A stretch of DNA of 64,000 nucleotides from Favolaschia claudopus (lineage: Eukaryota; Basidiomycota; Agaricomycetes; Agaricales; Mycenaceae): the NCBI GenBank assembly GCA_037176885.1, contig JAWWNJ010000040.1:1240001-1304000 (forward strand), written 5' to 3'. This document shows, piece after piece, positions 32,481 to 43,233 of the stretch. Each line of letters begins with the position of its first letter. The first letter of the stretch is position 1. A program made the translations under genes and the position numbers. The notes below the pieces were generated by a model. It made no database searches. It saw only the letters and a program-made list of their open reading frames with translations, and was not told the DNA's origin.

Positions 32481-33037
32481 ATGGTGTGATGTTTCCAAGC
32501 CTTTTCTTTGCACTAACCTCTCATGTGTGCGTCAGTTCAACATATGTGGAGATCCAGATTGTCGCAAAGAGAGCTGTTCGGAAAGAAGTAGTGTCGACCA
32601 GTCAATGTGCATCAATGCAAACCTGTAGTTCATACGAATTTACCAGGAAGAGCCATCCATTCAAGTGGCTAGGTCGCCTCAATACAGACGGGTCACTTAT
32701 TCTGTCCAACGACAGCGCACTTTGTCATCGTCTCGGTCCCGAGACCAGCATTGAAATATACCGACCCGCACATGCTGGATGGGAGGTGATAGAGCTGAGA
32801 GATGTTATTCACATCGAGAAGCATGAAGGGACCATTCTTTGCAAGGAACGTTTCTTGGAGGAGGAACATTGCTTGGGATTAGCACTCCTCATTCGTCGTC
32901 TCCATTATCGCCTCGCAGAATTCACAGGACAAGAACTGGTCACCATTCCTGCGTATTTTCTGGTGGATGAAGGAGATACTAAGACGATTGAACCTGACTA
33001 CGAGCTCATAAATAGTCTAGATGAACTGAGAGGGTAA
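32481..33037 (+). CDS. Unrecognised gene B, about 150-185 aa
   Basis: ATG at 32481 is followed at once by a possible intron (GTGTGA... to CAG at 32535) after which FNICGDPDCRKESC reads as a Cys-rich start. The rest is in another frame: KWLGRLNTDGSLILSND, HRLGPETSIEIYRPAHAGWE, then EEEHCLGLALLIRRLHYRLA and EPDYELINSLDELRG with stop at 33035-33037. The switch between frames near 32600-32650 needs a further intron or is a lesion. The body is a mixed strand/helix protein without motifs I recognise. It lies 96 bp after gene A and 81 bp before gene C, same strand. Confidence 0.5.
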
Positions 33038-33117
33038 AAGCACCTTTAAACGATAGCTTTGAAATTCAATAGCATTTTCGTGACAGACTGACGAAGTCAC
33101 ATTTTCTTTTGTACGCC

Positions 33118-33942
33118 ATGAGTCGAATTTCATCCAGCCCCTTGTCCAGTCCCTTGTCTAGTCCTATACAGTCTCCTGTATCTGGTGAGTCTGTCTTGAA
33201 TATATGTCGTCAATGTAAGACATTTTGAGCTCTAGAAAATGGGAACAATACCGATACCGGCACTGTATTCGACCGTGTCAGAGCTGCAGTTGTCGCACTT
33301 GAGTCAGCCGGAAGCATCCTGGCAAGAGCGGAGACTGCTGAAAAGGCTTTCATCACAATGAAGCCCAAGGCCAAAGGCAACACAATAGGTACGGTATTCA
33401 CCGCACACAGAACACAGAATTCGTACTTAAAAGCATTATAGTTGCACGCCGTGAAGCAGAGAGAACACGTATAAATGCTAGCTCGGCTTATCAGGAAGCA
33501 TTGGAGCACCTCAGAGCGTTACTTGAGCTTCAAGCACCTACGGCAAGCAAAATCTTCCGAAATGAATCGTTTTCTCAAACCATGATCATATAGACCCCCC
33601 CTGAGTCTGACTCAGCTTCCAGGGATCTAGAGCTTGATAGTTCCAAGAGCAATACTTCGGACAACCAGAATAATACACTCACCACCATCACCACCACCGT
33701 AAGTGTCTTCCTCGTGAGAGCAAGAGATTTTGACCGGGATGCTTTGCGACAAGATAAAGATAGAGGAAGACTTGTCACCACCCAACCTTGGAAAGAATCT
33801 AGGAAGAACATTTACAATTACTGACTCCGGTGATTGTCATTCCGACGACGAGAAGGGGAGAGGGCATCAGGTTCACTACACAAGCGCACCAATTTTACAC
33901 GATTCATATCAACGCAGTTCAGGAATTCCCAATGGACATTGA
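33118..33942 (+). CDS. Unrecognised gene C: five exons, helical core and acidic tail
   Basis: Exons 33118-33184, 33236-33388, 33442-33542, 33594-33698 and 33754-33942 join in frame to 204 aa. Start MSRISSSPLSSPLSSP, then a helical core (TVFDRVRAAVVALESAGSI, ARREAERTRINASSAYQEAL, HLRALLELQAP) and a Thr/Ser/Asp-rich tail. The third intron would use a GC donor (GCAAGC). An alternative last splice (about 33832 to 33915) leads into a very acidic tail (DIDNNEDIVEEGGDKKDK) that runs to about 34005, where a repeat begins, so the true 3' end may be lost. Family unknown. Confidence 0.5.
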
Positions 33943-34009
33943 CAACAACGAAGACATTGTCGAGGAAGGCGGTGATAAGAAAGACAAGCAGGAGGAAGAT
34001 CAAGGTATT

Positions 34010-34416
34010 GATTTGAGACCCACAAAAAATTCAGACCACTTTTTTTTTCTGAGTGTTCCTATGTGGTTTTCTCACCAAACGGGAGACTTTCCAAAAATCT
34101 CGGAGGAAAATTTGGCCAGCACAGCCACAGGATAGTCATCTCGGCACGCTTCGGCCGCTCGCTTGAGGGTGGGACCTGTCAATCTGTTCGGCGCGATGGG
34201 TGACAGGACCTCCCTTGCAGTGTGGAAGGTGGTTTTCAAAGCGAAAACCAAAATTACAGCGAGAATGTCTAAGTACTGAGTCTGTAGGTCAGCCCTTCCG
34301 CAGGCAGGAAAGAACATGAAATTTTTTACGCGACTGGGGATTTGGCCGTGGGAACGATTAATAAGCGTTACATAAGGTGCTTAAGTAAGGTGCGGGGATC
34401 CCACGCTCTCTATCGG
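34010..34416 (-). repeat. Inverse partial copy of the 22911-23506 element
   Basis: Read on minus it starts AGAGAGCGTGGGATCCCC (34416) and follows copy 1 through TAATCGTTCCCACGGCC and AACCACATAG to about 34010. Only this end is kept. Confidence 0.8.
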
Positions 34417-34699
34417 CAGGGCCGGCTCGCTGCGCTCGCGTCCCTACCTACGGGGGGTACACAGCTTGTCGGGGCTCCGCCCCAAACCCCGCCTGGATTT
34501 TTTTTGCTGGATTCCTTGCCCGCGGCGCCGCACTGCCGCGCGCTGCACTCGCCGGCGCGCGGCGCCGGGGACCGCGTGTGAGTTTTAACATCTCGACAGC
34601 CGGTTGTGTTAAGTTGTGTTGTAGGATGTTGACAAAACCCCGTGATTTTCTGTCAAAAGTCACGCGACTGATGGCCTGGCCCTCTTTTCAAGTATAGGA
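34417..34699 (-). repeat. GC-rich repeat with a Helitron-like 5' end
   Basis: On minus it starts TCCTATACTTGAAAAGAGGG after an A (Helitrons begin with TC after a host A), includes CATCAGTCGCGTGACTTTTG, and ends in GC-rich sequence with GGGGCGGAGCCCC and GCGAGCGCAGCGAGC. Parts recur at 43049-43215 and 43850-44035. The CTRR end of a Helitron is not seen. Confidence 0.4.
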
Positions 34700-34942
34700 T
34701 GGCTAGATACTTATGCTGTGGGTAGATATCTACCTCGGGATACCTGGATTAGTCAGAATTTAACCAAATTGGGTTGTCCGTGATGAACGGTCTATCATCC
34801 GTTTGCTCTTGTTAAATCCACACCGCTGTCAAGAGCGTTCAAAGTGTCGAGAGGCTGTGCTTTTCGGCACGCTCTTCAACGTCTTTGACAGCGATATTCT
34901 CACGTCCAGCTTGAGCTTCGCGTTCTATTCTCTCAACTGTTC

Positions 34943-35146
34943 TAGGCTCGAGACCAGCCGTTAGTGGGAGTAATGACGAGCAAGCAGGTAAGGTACACCC
35001 CATCCACCCTCGACGAACATCACATGATATTTCCTTTTTCGGCGGGTTTCAGTAAAACCTATCCGTTCCATACCTACCATAACCATGTCAGTGATACCTG
35101 CTTGCTCGTCATTGCTACTAAGTTATAACGGCTGGTTTCGAGCCTA
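34943..35146. mobile_element. 204-bp Mutator-like miniature element, copy 2
   Basis: Same TAGGCTCGAGACCAGCC ends as the 20963 element, with a different 9-bp duplication CAACTGTTC at 34934-34942 and 35147-35155. The core is shorter (AAGGTACACCCC...). Two copies with two different 9-bp duplications make the family call firm. Confidence 0.9.
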
Positions 35147-35207
35147 CAACTGTTCTCAACTGTTCTCATCTGGTTCCCTCGTTCTGCCGGTATAACTTTG
35201 GAACGGC

Positions 35208-36478
35208 ATGTTTCAATATCTATGGAAGGCGTTCACACCGCCTGCATCGTCATCGGACCGCCTTGCCGACAATCTCGAGCCCGACGCTACAGAGACAAAA
35301 CGACGACCCGGCCGCCCGAAGGGCTCAAAAAATAAGCCCAAGGAGCTTCCTCCGCCAGTGCGAACACCGGCCAAGTCATCAACAGTTCAGAAGAAAGGGG
35401 ATCAAATGTGCCGAATGTATCGCAAAGTAATGGTACTGCTAGTTTTTCGGCTAGATACTTATGCTGTGGTACAATGAAGCTTGAGGAACAACTCACAGCG
35501 TATTTCAATGGACCATACAGTATTTTGACGCTCCTTTACACATTGACACTCCTTTACACACCTTAAATATTGGCCGCATTGGGGCAAATCTGAGCAAATC
35601 AAGCAACTACCTACTTAATGTGGGCCATTTAGACTCCATTCAGACACCTGTACACGAGTTTGGGCCGTAGATGGACCAGAGTCAGTGAAAATCGTGCGAT
35701 CATTGCCAACAATTTTGCCAACTTTCATCAATCGGTCGTTTACACACTACAAATCTGTGAACATAGACACTCTCTCTCCATCTAAATCCTCGAAAATATT
35801 GCTGGACGCTCAGTGGGGTATTTGGAAAAGGTCTGTATGCTCAGATGTGGCATAAGAACAAAATAGGATACTCAAATCTCAAAATCATTTTTGGTGTGTA
35901 AAGGAGCGTCAAAATACTGTACAAAGATGCCGCAAATATTCGTCTATCTTGTTCTCGAGTACAAGACCAGACAGCGGTTCTGGAAAAAGAGCTTCAGAAT
36001 CCTCGCCGTACAAATGAAATAATCAACACACCTGTTGGCCAACTTGTGCCCCCCCGTGTTTCATCAGGGTTTGCGGAGAACGAAGCATCGTCTCGTACAT
36101 ACGAGCAGCAATATGCTGAAGTCAATCAGATTTCTGTCGAAGCCGCTGAGGCCACGGTTCGTAACAGCTCTAAACGTGCTGCCGAAGCCGCAGCACAAGG
36201 TCAACCCGGTACGAAGAAACGCAAAAAAGTCGAACGAGATGGGTGCGCAGGGCGAGGTAGTTGGTTCAATTGTGAACATGAATGCCGAGATTGCAGCCAG
36301 CGCAGCGTCAAGTTGTGTGTCGGCCGCTCTTCACGAGCCGCGAACAAGCGACGCTGCATACCTCTTTCCCAATTGGATCTTGGATCGGAACGAGCTTACC
36401 AAGGCTGTGTGCAAGAAATTTGGTATTGCATGGAATGGGCAGTCGACTAACCAGCAGCTATCGTTTGTCAGTAATTAG
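35208..36478 (+). pseudogene. Gene D: AT-hook protein, split by a miniature element
   Basis: Exon 1 (35208-35426) begins MFQYLWKAFTPP and carries an AT-hook (RRPGRPKGSKNK) that would bind AT-rich DNA in the nucleus. A 53-nt intron (35427-35479) leads in phase into LEEQLTAYFNGPY. There the TA-flanked element 35518-35919 interrupts; the frame resumes at 35922 with KDAANIRLSCSRVQDQTAVL, then a helical segment and a basic patch (GTKKRKKVE). In the A run at about 36225-36231 the frame slips by one; the next frame goes on with GEVVGSIVNMNAEIAASAAS and NELTKAVCKKFGIAW to a stop at 36476. Family not recognised. The reading across the insertion is clean, so the insertion is later than the gene. Confidence 0.6.
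35518..35919. mobile_element. 402-bp TA-flanked miniature element inside gene D
   Basis: Ends CAGTATTTTGACGCTCCTTT and inverse, TA at 35516-35517 and 35920-35921. No other copy in the window. The gene reads TA|C (Tyr) across the empty site. Confidence 0.9.
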
Positions 36479-36822
36479 ATATAAAGAATATGTCAGTAAA
36501 TCTCAAAATAAACTCAGCGACGGCGGCATCCCCATTTCGTGCAACGAAAATCCACCAACGTGATGAGGAGGTCGAGACACGTATGAGGGAAATTGTACGT
36601 GTCTGTGACGACGGGACGAGGAAGCGGCCACTGGGATTGGATGTTGTTGGAGTCGAGTTTGCGGTGTTGGCTAGGCAGGAGTGCGTTTGGGCACGATCGA
36701 GGTGGGGGGGACGGACATGGGACAAACAGCCGACCTATCAAGACGCGCGCGCGACGCTGGACGCGAAGATGCGACAGCGCAGCGCCACGCGTCTAGAGTG
36801 GTGGTGTTGGTGCACATGTAAC

Positions 36823-36906
36823 AAGACAACAAGTCAATGAAACATTGACTTGTTGTCTTAAAAGAGGCCGCAAGGTCTTGCGGCCAGGTCTTGCGGCCTC
36901 TTCTAA
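36823..36906. repeat. Two adjacent strong hairpins
   Basis: 36823-36859 is a perfect 17-bp stem (AAGACAACAAGTCAATG) with an AAA loop. Right next to it 36862-36906 has AGAGGCCGCAAG, then TCTTGCGGCC twice and CTCTT, which can form a GC-rich stem. They lie after the small frame ending at 36840 and could act as a terminator or be a palindromic insertion. Confidence 0.75.
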
Positions 36907-37689
36907 GGTGTGCAAACACGAATCAGTAAACTGTACTATAAGGTATATCTAGTGTAACGCACCTGAAAACCCAAAGCTAACTGTCCACACTTTCGGAACA
37001 TCCAGAAGTCCCAACAACCAGCAAAGAACAAAACATTCCAAGCAGAGAATAGGCAGCGGCGAGGTCAGAGAGAGAGGACAGGCGGCGGCGGCGGCGCCAA
37101 CAAGCAGGCGGGAGACAAAACCAGGACCCAATCGTGCCTTCAGCCGAATACGAAGACGATTGGAGGGCGAGACTCGAGTCAGACGGCACCAACGGAGAGC
37201 CAATTTCCGACAATGTGTGAGCAAGATCTTGAGGGTGGGAGGCATTGCGGTTGATTGAGGGGGGGTTTGCGGCGGGCAGGCGGTGGTGGTGGTGTGGACG
37301 AGGACATCATTGCTTGCCTCCATTTGCGCTCACCCCGTCAATGTGCCGAAATGCCGCCAAAAAAACCAAATTGGGTTCTGAGGTATCCGTTGGCGCACGA
37401 GACCGGGCCCGGTTCGCGGCGCATAACCGGTGGATTGAGCCTGAAAAGGCGATTTCGCACGAATATCTGCTCTCGTCCCGTGCCTAGCAAGCTTTTATTT
37501 CCAGCGCGGGCATTTGGCTGGAAACAAACTGGGAAAAACCCGCATATCAGTCGGCGAGAGTGAATCATATATTGACCCAAAGTACAGGTTTACAGGATGA
37601 GGAGAAACTCTCTTTCTCCTCTCCCCCTTCTCTTTCTTTTTCCCTTTTTTGGCAATTATTATTTGTTTCCCTTCCTGCCCGACACGGCT
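36907..37689. other. No gene seen
   Basis: GC-rich with short random frames on both strands. No repeated block found elsewhere in the window. Confidence 0.4.
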
Positions 37690-38405
37690 CTAGCTGCTAA
37701 ATCCACAAACCCTGGCAAAGGAAAGCCATCTGCCAAAGGTGATAAACATTGCCTTATACATGGACAAAACAAATCCCATACTTCCGATAACTGCTATCAG
37801 TTGAAGAATCTAGTGCAGGGATCAAAGGACTCCAAGAAGAATGACAAGCAGAAGTCTGAGAAAGCGAGACCTAGAAAGCGCCGTGACATCGCAAATGCCT
37901 CTGCTACTACAGATTCTGAATCTGATTCCGATGACTCTGAACATGGACATTTAGCTGTACCTGTTGTGTCCCAGAAATCTTATGCTGCTATGTCTGCTTA
38001 TCTTTTGAGTGATGCAAACCCTTCATCCAAAGCTGTGGTAATTGACTCTGGGGCTTCTACTACCATGACACCAAATGAGATGGTTTGAGACAGGTTCTTA
38101 TAAAGTACTCACTCCACCAAAAAGGGTGAGGCTTGGTAATATTTGACACATATTGTGATGCAGTCGGAACTGGAACCATCCGTCTATCTTGCAAAACAAA
38201 GCGAGGGATGTCTGATGTCTGTCTACGTGCATTACATGTCCCATCCTTTGGTATCACACTTGTCTCAGTGCAACAGATGGCTAAAAAGGGATACAATTGC
38301 ATGTTCGAAGCAGATGTCTGCATTGTTCGAAACCCAAAAGGGCAAAGAATGATTGAAGCCAAGCATCGGAAGGGACTGTACCACATTGTCTATACTCCTT
38401 TGAGT
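37690..38405 (+). pseudogene. Second copia element: gag end and protease fragment
   Basis: Frame with a Lys-rich stretch, a zinc knuckle-like motif (CLIHGQNKSHTSDNC), a Ser/Asp-rich linker and the protease active site VVIDSGASTTMTPN. A frameshift at about 38085 is followed by the rest of the protease and the pre-integrase region (LRALHVPSFGITLVSV, MAKKGYNCMFE, EAKHRKGLYHI). It stops abruptly at 38405, where a 105-bp repeat begins. It is a different copia lineage from 3596-8401. Confidence 0.8.
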
Positions 38406-38510
38406 ACTAAACGCTATTCTCCCAACACTGGAGCGCATGCCGTAACGCCATCAGCCCGTGATCTCCGCTGTCAGGGCAGTTCCGAAGCGGCCAAAGCGAC
38501 GTATGTCTCG
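38406..38510 (+). repeat. 105-bp dispersed repeat, copy 1
   Basis: Begins ACTAAACGCTATTCTCCC and ends GACGTATGTCTCG. By eye it is identical to 49050-49154. Here it truncates the copia fragment. Nature unknown: element end, solo repeat or junction. Confidence 0.9.
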
Positions 38511-40170
38511 AGGTTATGGGCTGGATGCGTATTTAATCATAATGTTCCAGCCTTAGTCCGCAGTGGCTTGAAAGGCTCCTGCGTACGCACATCGTATCCT
38601 ATGGAGTGATGCGCATGCACGTGAGCGGGGAAGTCAGGGGAGGCGCCGAAGAGAATTGGAGGGGAGCAGCGGCGGGGTGTGGTGACGAGAGCAATGGTGG
38701 AGCGCGGGCGAGGAAGGTGGTGGTGGGGTGCTGTGAGGCGATGGTGGAAGACAGGGAGATGAGGGGAGGTAAAGACGCACTATGTGGCTGGTCATATCGG
38801 TCTCTCATCGATTCTGTGGCTCGCCATGCAGGCGCTCGACTGACCTCGTGGGCACTCCTTCCCCAGCCCGGTCTCCGATGACCACTCTCCTCGCTCCCTA
38901 CACCGCCCGTTATCTTCTTCCTCGACGTTTTTGCCCTGTCCTATTCGCGTCGTCGTTTCAGCATACCATGCATCTCTTCGAGCGCTAGGTGGATGTCATC
39001 TCATCGCACACCTCGGGCCGGAAAGTGAACGACTATCCGCACCCGCCGCGTCCGACGTTCGCCTCCCATCCTACTCGTTTTTCACGTTGCGATGTCGTTC
39101 GCGACTGGTCTCGGTAGCCCTCAAGATCGCCGCACCGAGCCGTAATTCCGGTGCAAGGCAAACCAGTGTCGTTGTCGGCTGCCGCTCCCGCGCCTGCGCC
39201 TCCTCAGCTCGACGGGAATGGGGTGCTTTTGGGAGATAGAGGCGGGCGTGTTGTTTGGTTGTGATTGACAAGTGATCGGAATCGGATGTTTCATTTTATT
39301 GTGTATCGTCGCTTTTACTTTGCTAATCTATTTCTTTCTGTTAGATATGTAACACTCTTCTCCTCAATCAATGAAATATGCTTTTCTCTTTAACCAGTGT
39401 GAACCAGTTCTATCCCATACAACTTGAAGAGCTCTCGATACACAGATCTTCCTCGCAAAATTGGTACATACGAATATCAGCAAATATAAGGTGGGATCTC
39501 ACAAGACTTTGCACAGAATTCTGGATTTACGCATTCCAGGACTACTTAACTTCGGCCACGAGACCGAATGTCATTTGTTCGTCTACCTACCGCACTCTTC
39601 CCATTTTCATCACTGTAGGTAAATTGCATTACCTTCAATTGTTCACGTCTACTCACCTTATTCCACACTCCATTGTCGGAAAAATCCTGGACAGCTTGTG
39701 TCGGCTCGTAAGTCAATATAAGCCGCCATGAGGTCATAATCCGTAAGGGGATTATAGCGCATAGGTGTAGACCTTTCAAGCTCTCTCCAGCCGCTATAAT
39801 CCATGCCCGGGATTATATGGGATTGAGGTGCTTACAAGCCATTACTTTAGGTTACCGCACATTACCGCACATTTAGAAAACATAGGGCTCAATTATGGTG
39901 ACAAAAAACATCTATTCCAGTCATGGCTACGACAACAGTTCGGTGCTACCCGCCACGCATGGGTCGCCTTATACAAAATAACCTCGGCTTCAAATCCCAT
40001 GCTGGAACGGTATATGGACAAGCACCGCTTAAACGTACCACATAAGTTATACCCGATACGACACAGTGCTGAACAGCAGTCATTAAAAATGGAAGAACAG
40101 AGAAGAGAGTGTTGAACGCACAGATTATACATAAATGGCGACAAGAACTAATAGAATTCAGACACAATTA
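38511..40170 (+). other. Mostly unassigned; unrecognised ORF 39828-40115
   Basis: 38511-39827 has no recognisable gene. 39828-40115 (plus) is open for 95 aa with protein-like content: HLENIGLNYGDKKHLFQSW, RHAWVALYKITSASNPM, ERYMDKHRLNVPHKLYPIRH. It looks like the C-terminal exon of a lost gene; family unknown. Confidence 0.35.
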
Positions 40171-40532
40171 CAGCTATCTACAAAACACTGGAGCGCTCCG
40201 AAAAAAAGTTCACACAACGGTTTTGACAGCTCCTGCCTAATTCGGCCAGCCCGCTCCATTTCGTCACTGCTCCTGGAACGTCTCTCTCGCCTACCATGCC
40301 CTACAATACCTTCCGCAACATCCCTCCTGCACACAAGCGGCTCATGATTACCATGGCCGCCAACGGGATGTCCAATCAAGAAATTGCATAGGCTGCAACA
40401 CCAGGTCGCCCCGCCCTGACGCGCCAGCCGTCGACGCAATGGATCCGGCAGTGCTTACCTCATATGGTAATTGACGTCATCGCATCAATGGGAACTTTTT
40501 TTCGGAACGCTCCAGTGTTTTGTAGATAGCTG
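40171..40532 (+). mobile_element. Deleted mariner-type element with transposase N-terminus remnant (copy 2)
   Basis: 362 bp, same ends as 2863-3595, with TA at 40169-40170 and 40533-40534. The remnant frame from 40295 reads MPYNTFRNIPPAHKRLM and NGMSNQEIA, keeping more of the helix-turn-helix than copy 1 before a stop. It differs from copy 1 by small indels, so both probably descend from one deleted parent. Confidence 0.85.
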
Positions 40533-40534
40533 TA

Positions 40535-41890
40535 AACGTCGAGAGGCAACAACTCACCAGGTAACCCACGACAACTAGGCCCTCGTACATCTCAGACTTC
40601 GACAAAGCAAGTTGGTGGTACCGGTCGACAAAGCAAGCTGGTGGTACCGAGCAACTTGATATACGCGCCGACTGTAAGTTAACACGTTAGGCCAACGAAG
40701 ACCGAGAGGCGTGATTTAAAGGCAGATGTGGATAGCTGTGGCACAGGAGGCGGTAGAATCGGTGAGGGGGAGCTGCATACAAGACTTGTGCGGTGGTCGT
40801 AGTGGTGGAGGCGTGGGACGCTTTCCACAGCACTTCTTGGTACTTGTGAAGGCCTGCTGTGGAGTCCGTGTGAAGGTGCCGTAAGCGATCTCGGCAACGT
40901 CGGCACAGTCTTGGAGAAACTGAAGTCGATACGACCACCAGCTCTTTGAAGTCCATGGACAAAATTTTTGAGAGAGGTGGCGAAGCTACCACAACACTTG
41001 ACACTGCTTCGGCGGTGAGCCGATTGTAACGGCTTATCGCGGATCATGATCCCCCGGTGGGCGGCTGAAAGCCGTGATGAGGTCATAATCCGGGTCCGTT
41101 ATGAGCAAACTAGGGTTTTTCCGACAATCCCAGCCTCTCAAGTTGGCAACGCCGCCCGAATCTCCCTCTACATCGGATCTTCCAACTACCTCGTCCGTTC
41201 TGCCCGTTTACTCAGGATAAGTATTAGAGCAGTGGAAAAAAGGGCTTTATGCTCGTTTAGAGATCCTTCGCTGGTCTCAGCGACTCCAAGGCTGTTAACC
41301 GTCTGAGTCAACTGGTGACTGCGGGCCGGCGGCATGTCTTCAACTTTGTTACATAAGGAATTACTATCGAAATTCGAGACTATTCAGTACAAAGAATAAA
41401 TTTATCGAAATAGAAGTAACAAGTAAAAGTGCGAGTTCCTGCCATGCGAAGGCAATGGCCCCCCTCCCACAAGTATGACCGTGACATCACCCTTGGCTCT
41501 TGCTTGGCTCATCCCGACACAGGACCCTACCTGCAGACACCCAACTTCACAATTCTTTATATTTCTCAGGAAATCCTCATTGGATCATACGCATAGAAGC
41601 TACGGGCCCCTTGGAACCAATTCGACGTGGGCAAACACTTGCCAAACCCTGCCCAAACCTTCGAGTAAAGACGAACCTGCCTGAAATTGGTGGCATACTC
41701 ACGTCATGCCCGACCGTCGCGACGCAAGCGGTTGTCTCTGCTTTAGGGCCTCGGTGTAAATTATCCTCTTCTAAATTTACTGTAACTTCAATCAATCTTT
41801 TCCCCAAATCCGACAACTTGCCGTTCCGAGTCGTTGAAAAGGGGCGTCGGCTCACCCGATGTTCGGCGCGTACCGTACGGAAGGAGACTA
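40535..41890. other. Unassigned
   Basis: Open frames are short and repetitive in composition. A block GATGAGGTCATAATCCG at 41075 resembles one at 39727. Nothing else supported. Confidence 0.4.
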
Positions 41891-42165
41891 CAGCTGTTTT
41901 ACGGTTTTTGTCCGGTTTTTGATGGAGTGGGGCATTTCGTTTCTTGTTTACACCTGTATGCCTCCGAGTCGCCGTATGGCTCCACTCTGGCCTCAAATTG
42001 GGCTATTTGCGGCATTTTGCTCCACCAGTGAATGCAGGGGGGCTGCGGTGGAGCGGTCAAGCTGTCGCCGGCTGCTCGGCGAGGGCACGCACCAGCAATC
42101 ACAGGTAAACAACTCCTGAAGAGCCCCACTCCATCAGAAACCGGACAAAAACCGTAAAACAGCTG
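41891..42165. mobile_element. 275-bp TA-flanked miniature element, ACAGCTGTTTTACGG family, copy 2
   Basis: TA at 41889-41890 and 42166-42167. Differs from 17829-18102 by a few substitutions and one short indel. Confidence 0.9.
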
Positions 42166-42167
42166 TA

Positions 42168-42650
42168 GCACATATCGTTTCCAATGGAATGGAAGCTTTA
42201 CAAAATCGCAGGACTGACGAAATCGAAGTCCCATGCCGAAAATCTCGTGGTATGTTTTTGCGCTTCGTTAGGCTTCGATTGAGTTCCAAACTATGATCCA
42301 CGGCGCTCACACAAGGTTTGAGGAGACGTTCACAGTTATATTTATGATGCTTCAGAGAACTAGAACCTATCTTCCAATCTCCAAACTCCTCGCACTTACG
42401 GTGAGCACACCGGTTTGACTCTCATCTCGAACCTCTCGAATAATTGGGTGCGACTGCAATACTCACACAGCTGTTAGGGGTGTCGCAATCGAATACGCCT
42501 GACGGTCGAGACTCTCCCGGAACTCGCACGACGTTTCAATTGGCGCCTACCCGCGCACACGACATTACGGCGGTCTCGAACGTGATCGGTGACCTCGCCT
42601 GCTTAGCCGCGATGCGGGCTAAAATAAGGGTCGTGAACGGGACTCGATTA
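42168..42650. other. No gene seen
   Basis: Short frames only; no repeated block recognised. Confidence 0.4.
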
Positions 42651-42913
42651 CTGTACTAATTCGACCGGTTGTTCACGTTATGCGTGACGGCCCGTCGTGA
42701 ACTGAACTTTTTTGAACTTGGTGACGGGTGACACCGAGATTTTTGGCCCAAAAAGGACAAGAAAATGAAAAAATCTCCGGCCGGCGCGTGCCGAGCAATG
42801 CCGGACTACCATATATGGTAATTTTGATATGATTGACGTGTTGTGAACAACTTGTCCAGTGAACAATTTGGGTGACGGGTGACACCCATGAACAACCGGT
42901 CGAATTAGTACAG
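42651..42913. mobile_element. 263-bp TA-flanked miniature element, CTGTACTAATTCGACCGG family, copy 2
   Basis: TA at 42649-42650 and 42914-42915, inverted repeats CTGTACTAATTCGACCGGTT. Like copy 1 (20329) it has TTTTTGGCCCAAAAAGG and a CCATATATGG palindrome (42811-42820). It is clearly diverged from copy 1. Confidence 0.9.
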
Positions 42914-43048
42914 TATATACAACCACCCCGCGATCTGGTAGCGGAGAGGGTGAGAAGTGGAGTGGAGCTAAATGCGCAGCCGGTTGAGAGTAGATTTTTT
43001 TTTCTCAAGTTTTCAAGGTCGGCATGGCACTGACGGCGAAGACGATCC

Positions 43049-43215
43049 TATACTTGAAAAGAGGGCCAGGCCATCAGTCGCGTGACTTTTGACAGAAAAT
43101 CACGGGGTCATTGTCGAGATGTTGAGATCGTACTAGACGTCGCGAGCGGAGCGAGCGCAGCGGGGTTTGGGGCAGCCAGCCCCAACAAGCTTTAGCTCCC
43201 TGCCTCCGGCACGGC
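43049..43215 (+). repeat. Helitron-like 5' end and GC-rich tail
   Basis: TCCTATACTTGAAAAGAGGG after an A, then CATCAGTCGCGTGACTTTTG, as on minus at 34699-34620, followed by GCGAGCGGAGCGAGCGCAGC and a GGGGTTTGGGGC block. The 3' end is not clear. Confidence 0.4.
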
Positions 43216-43233
43216 CGACTCCTATATCCTCTA

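Noticed and set aside
34417..34699. Complete Helitron
   Set aside because: A TC start after A is present, but no CTRR end with hairpin could be placed, and no Rep/helicase gene is in the window.
37597..37689. Signal-peptide-like start before the copia fragment
   Set aside because: The hydrophobic stretch comes from a T/C-rich run directly before the gag homology and has no support as a secreted gene.
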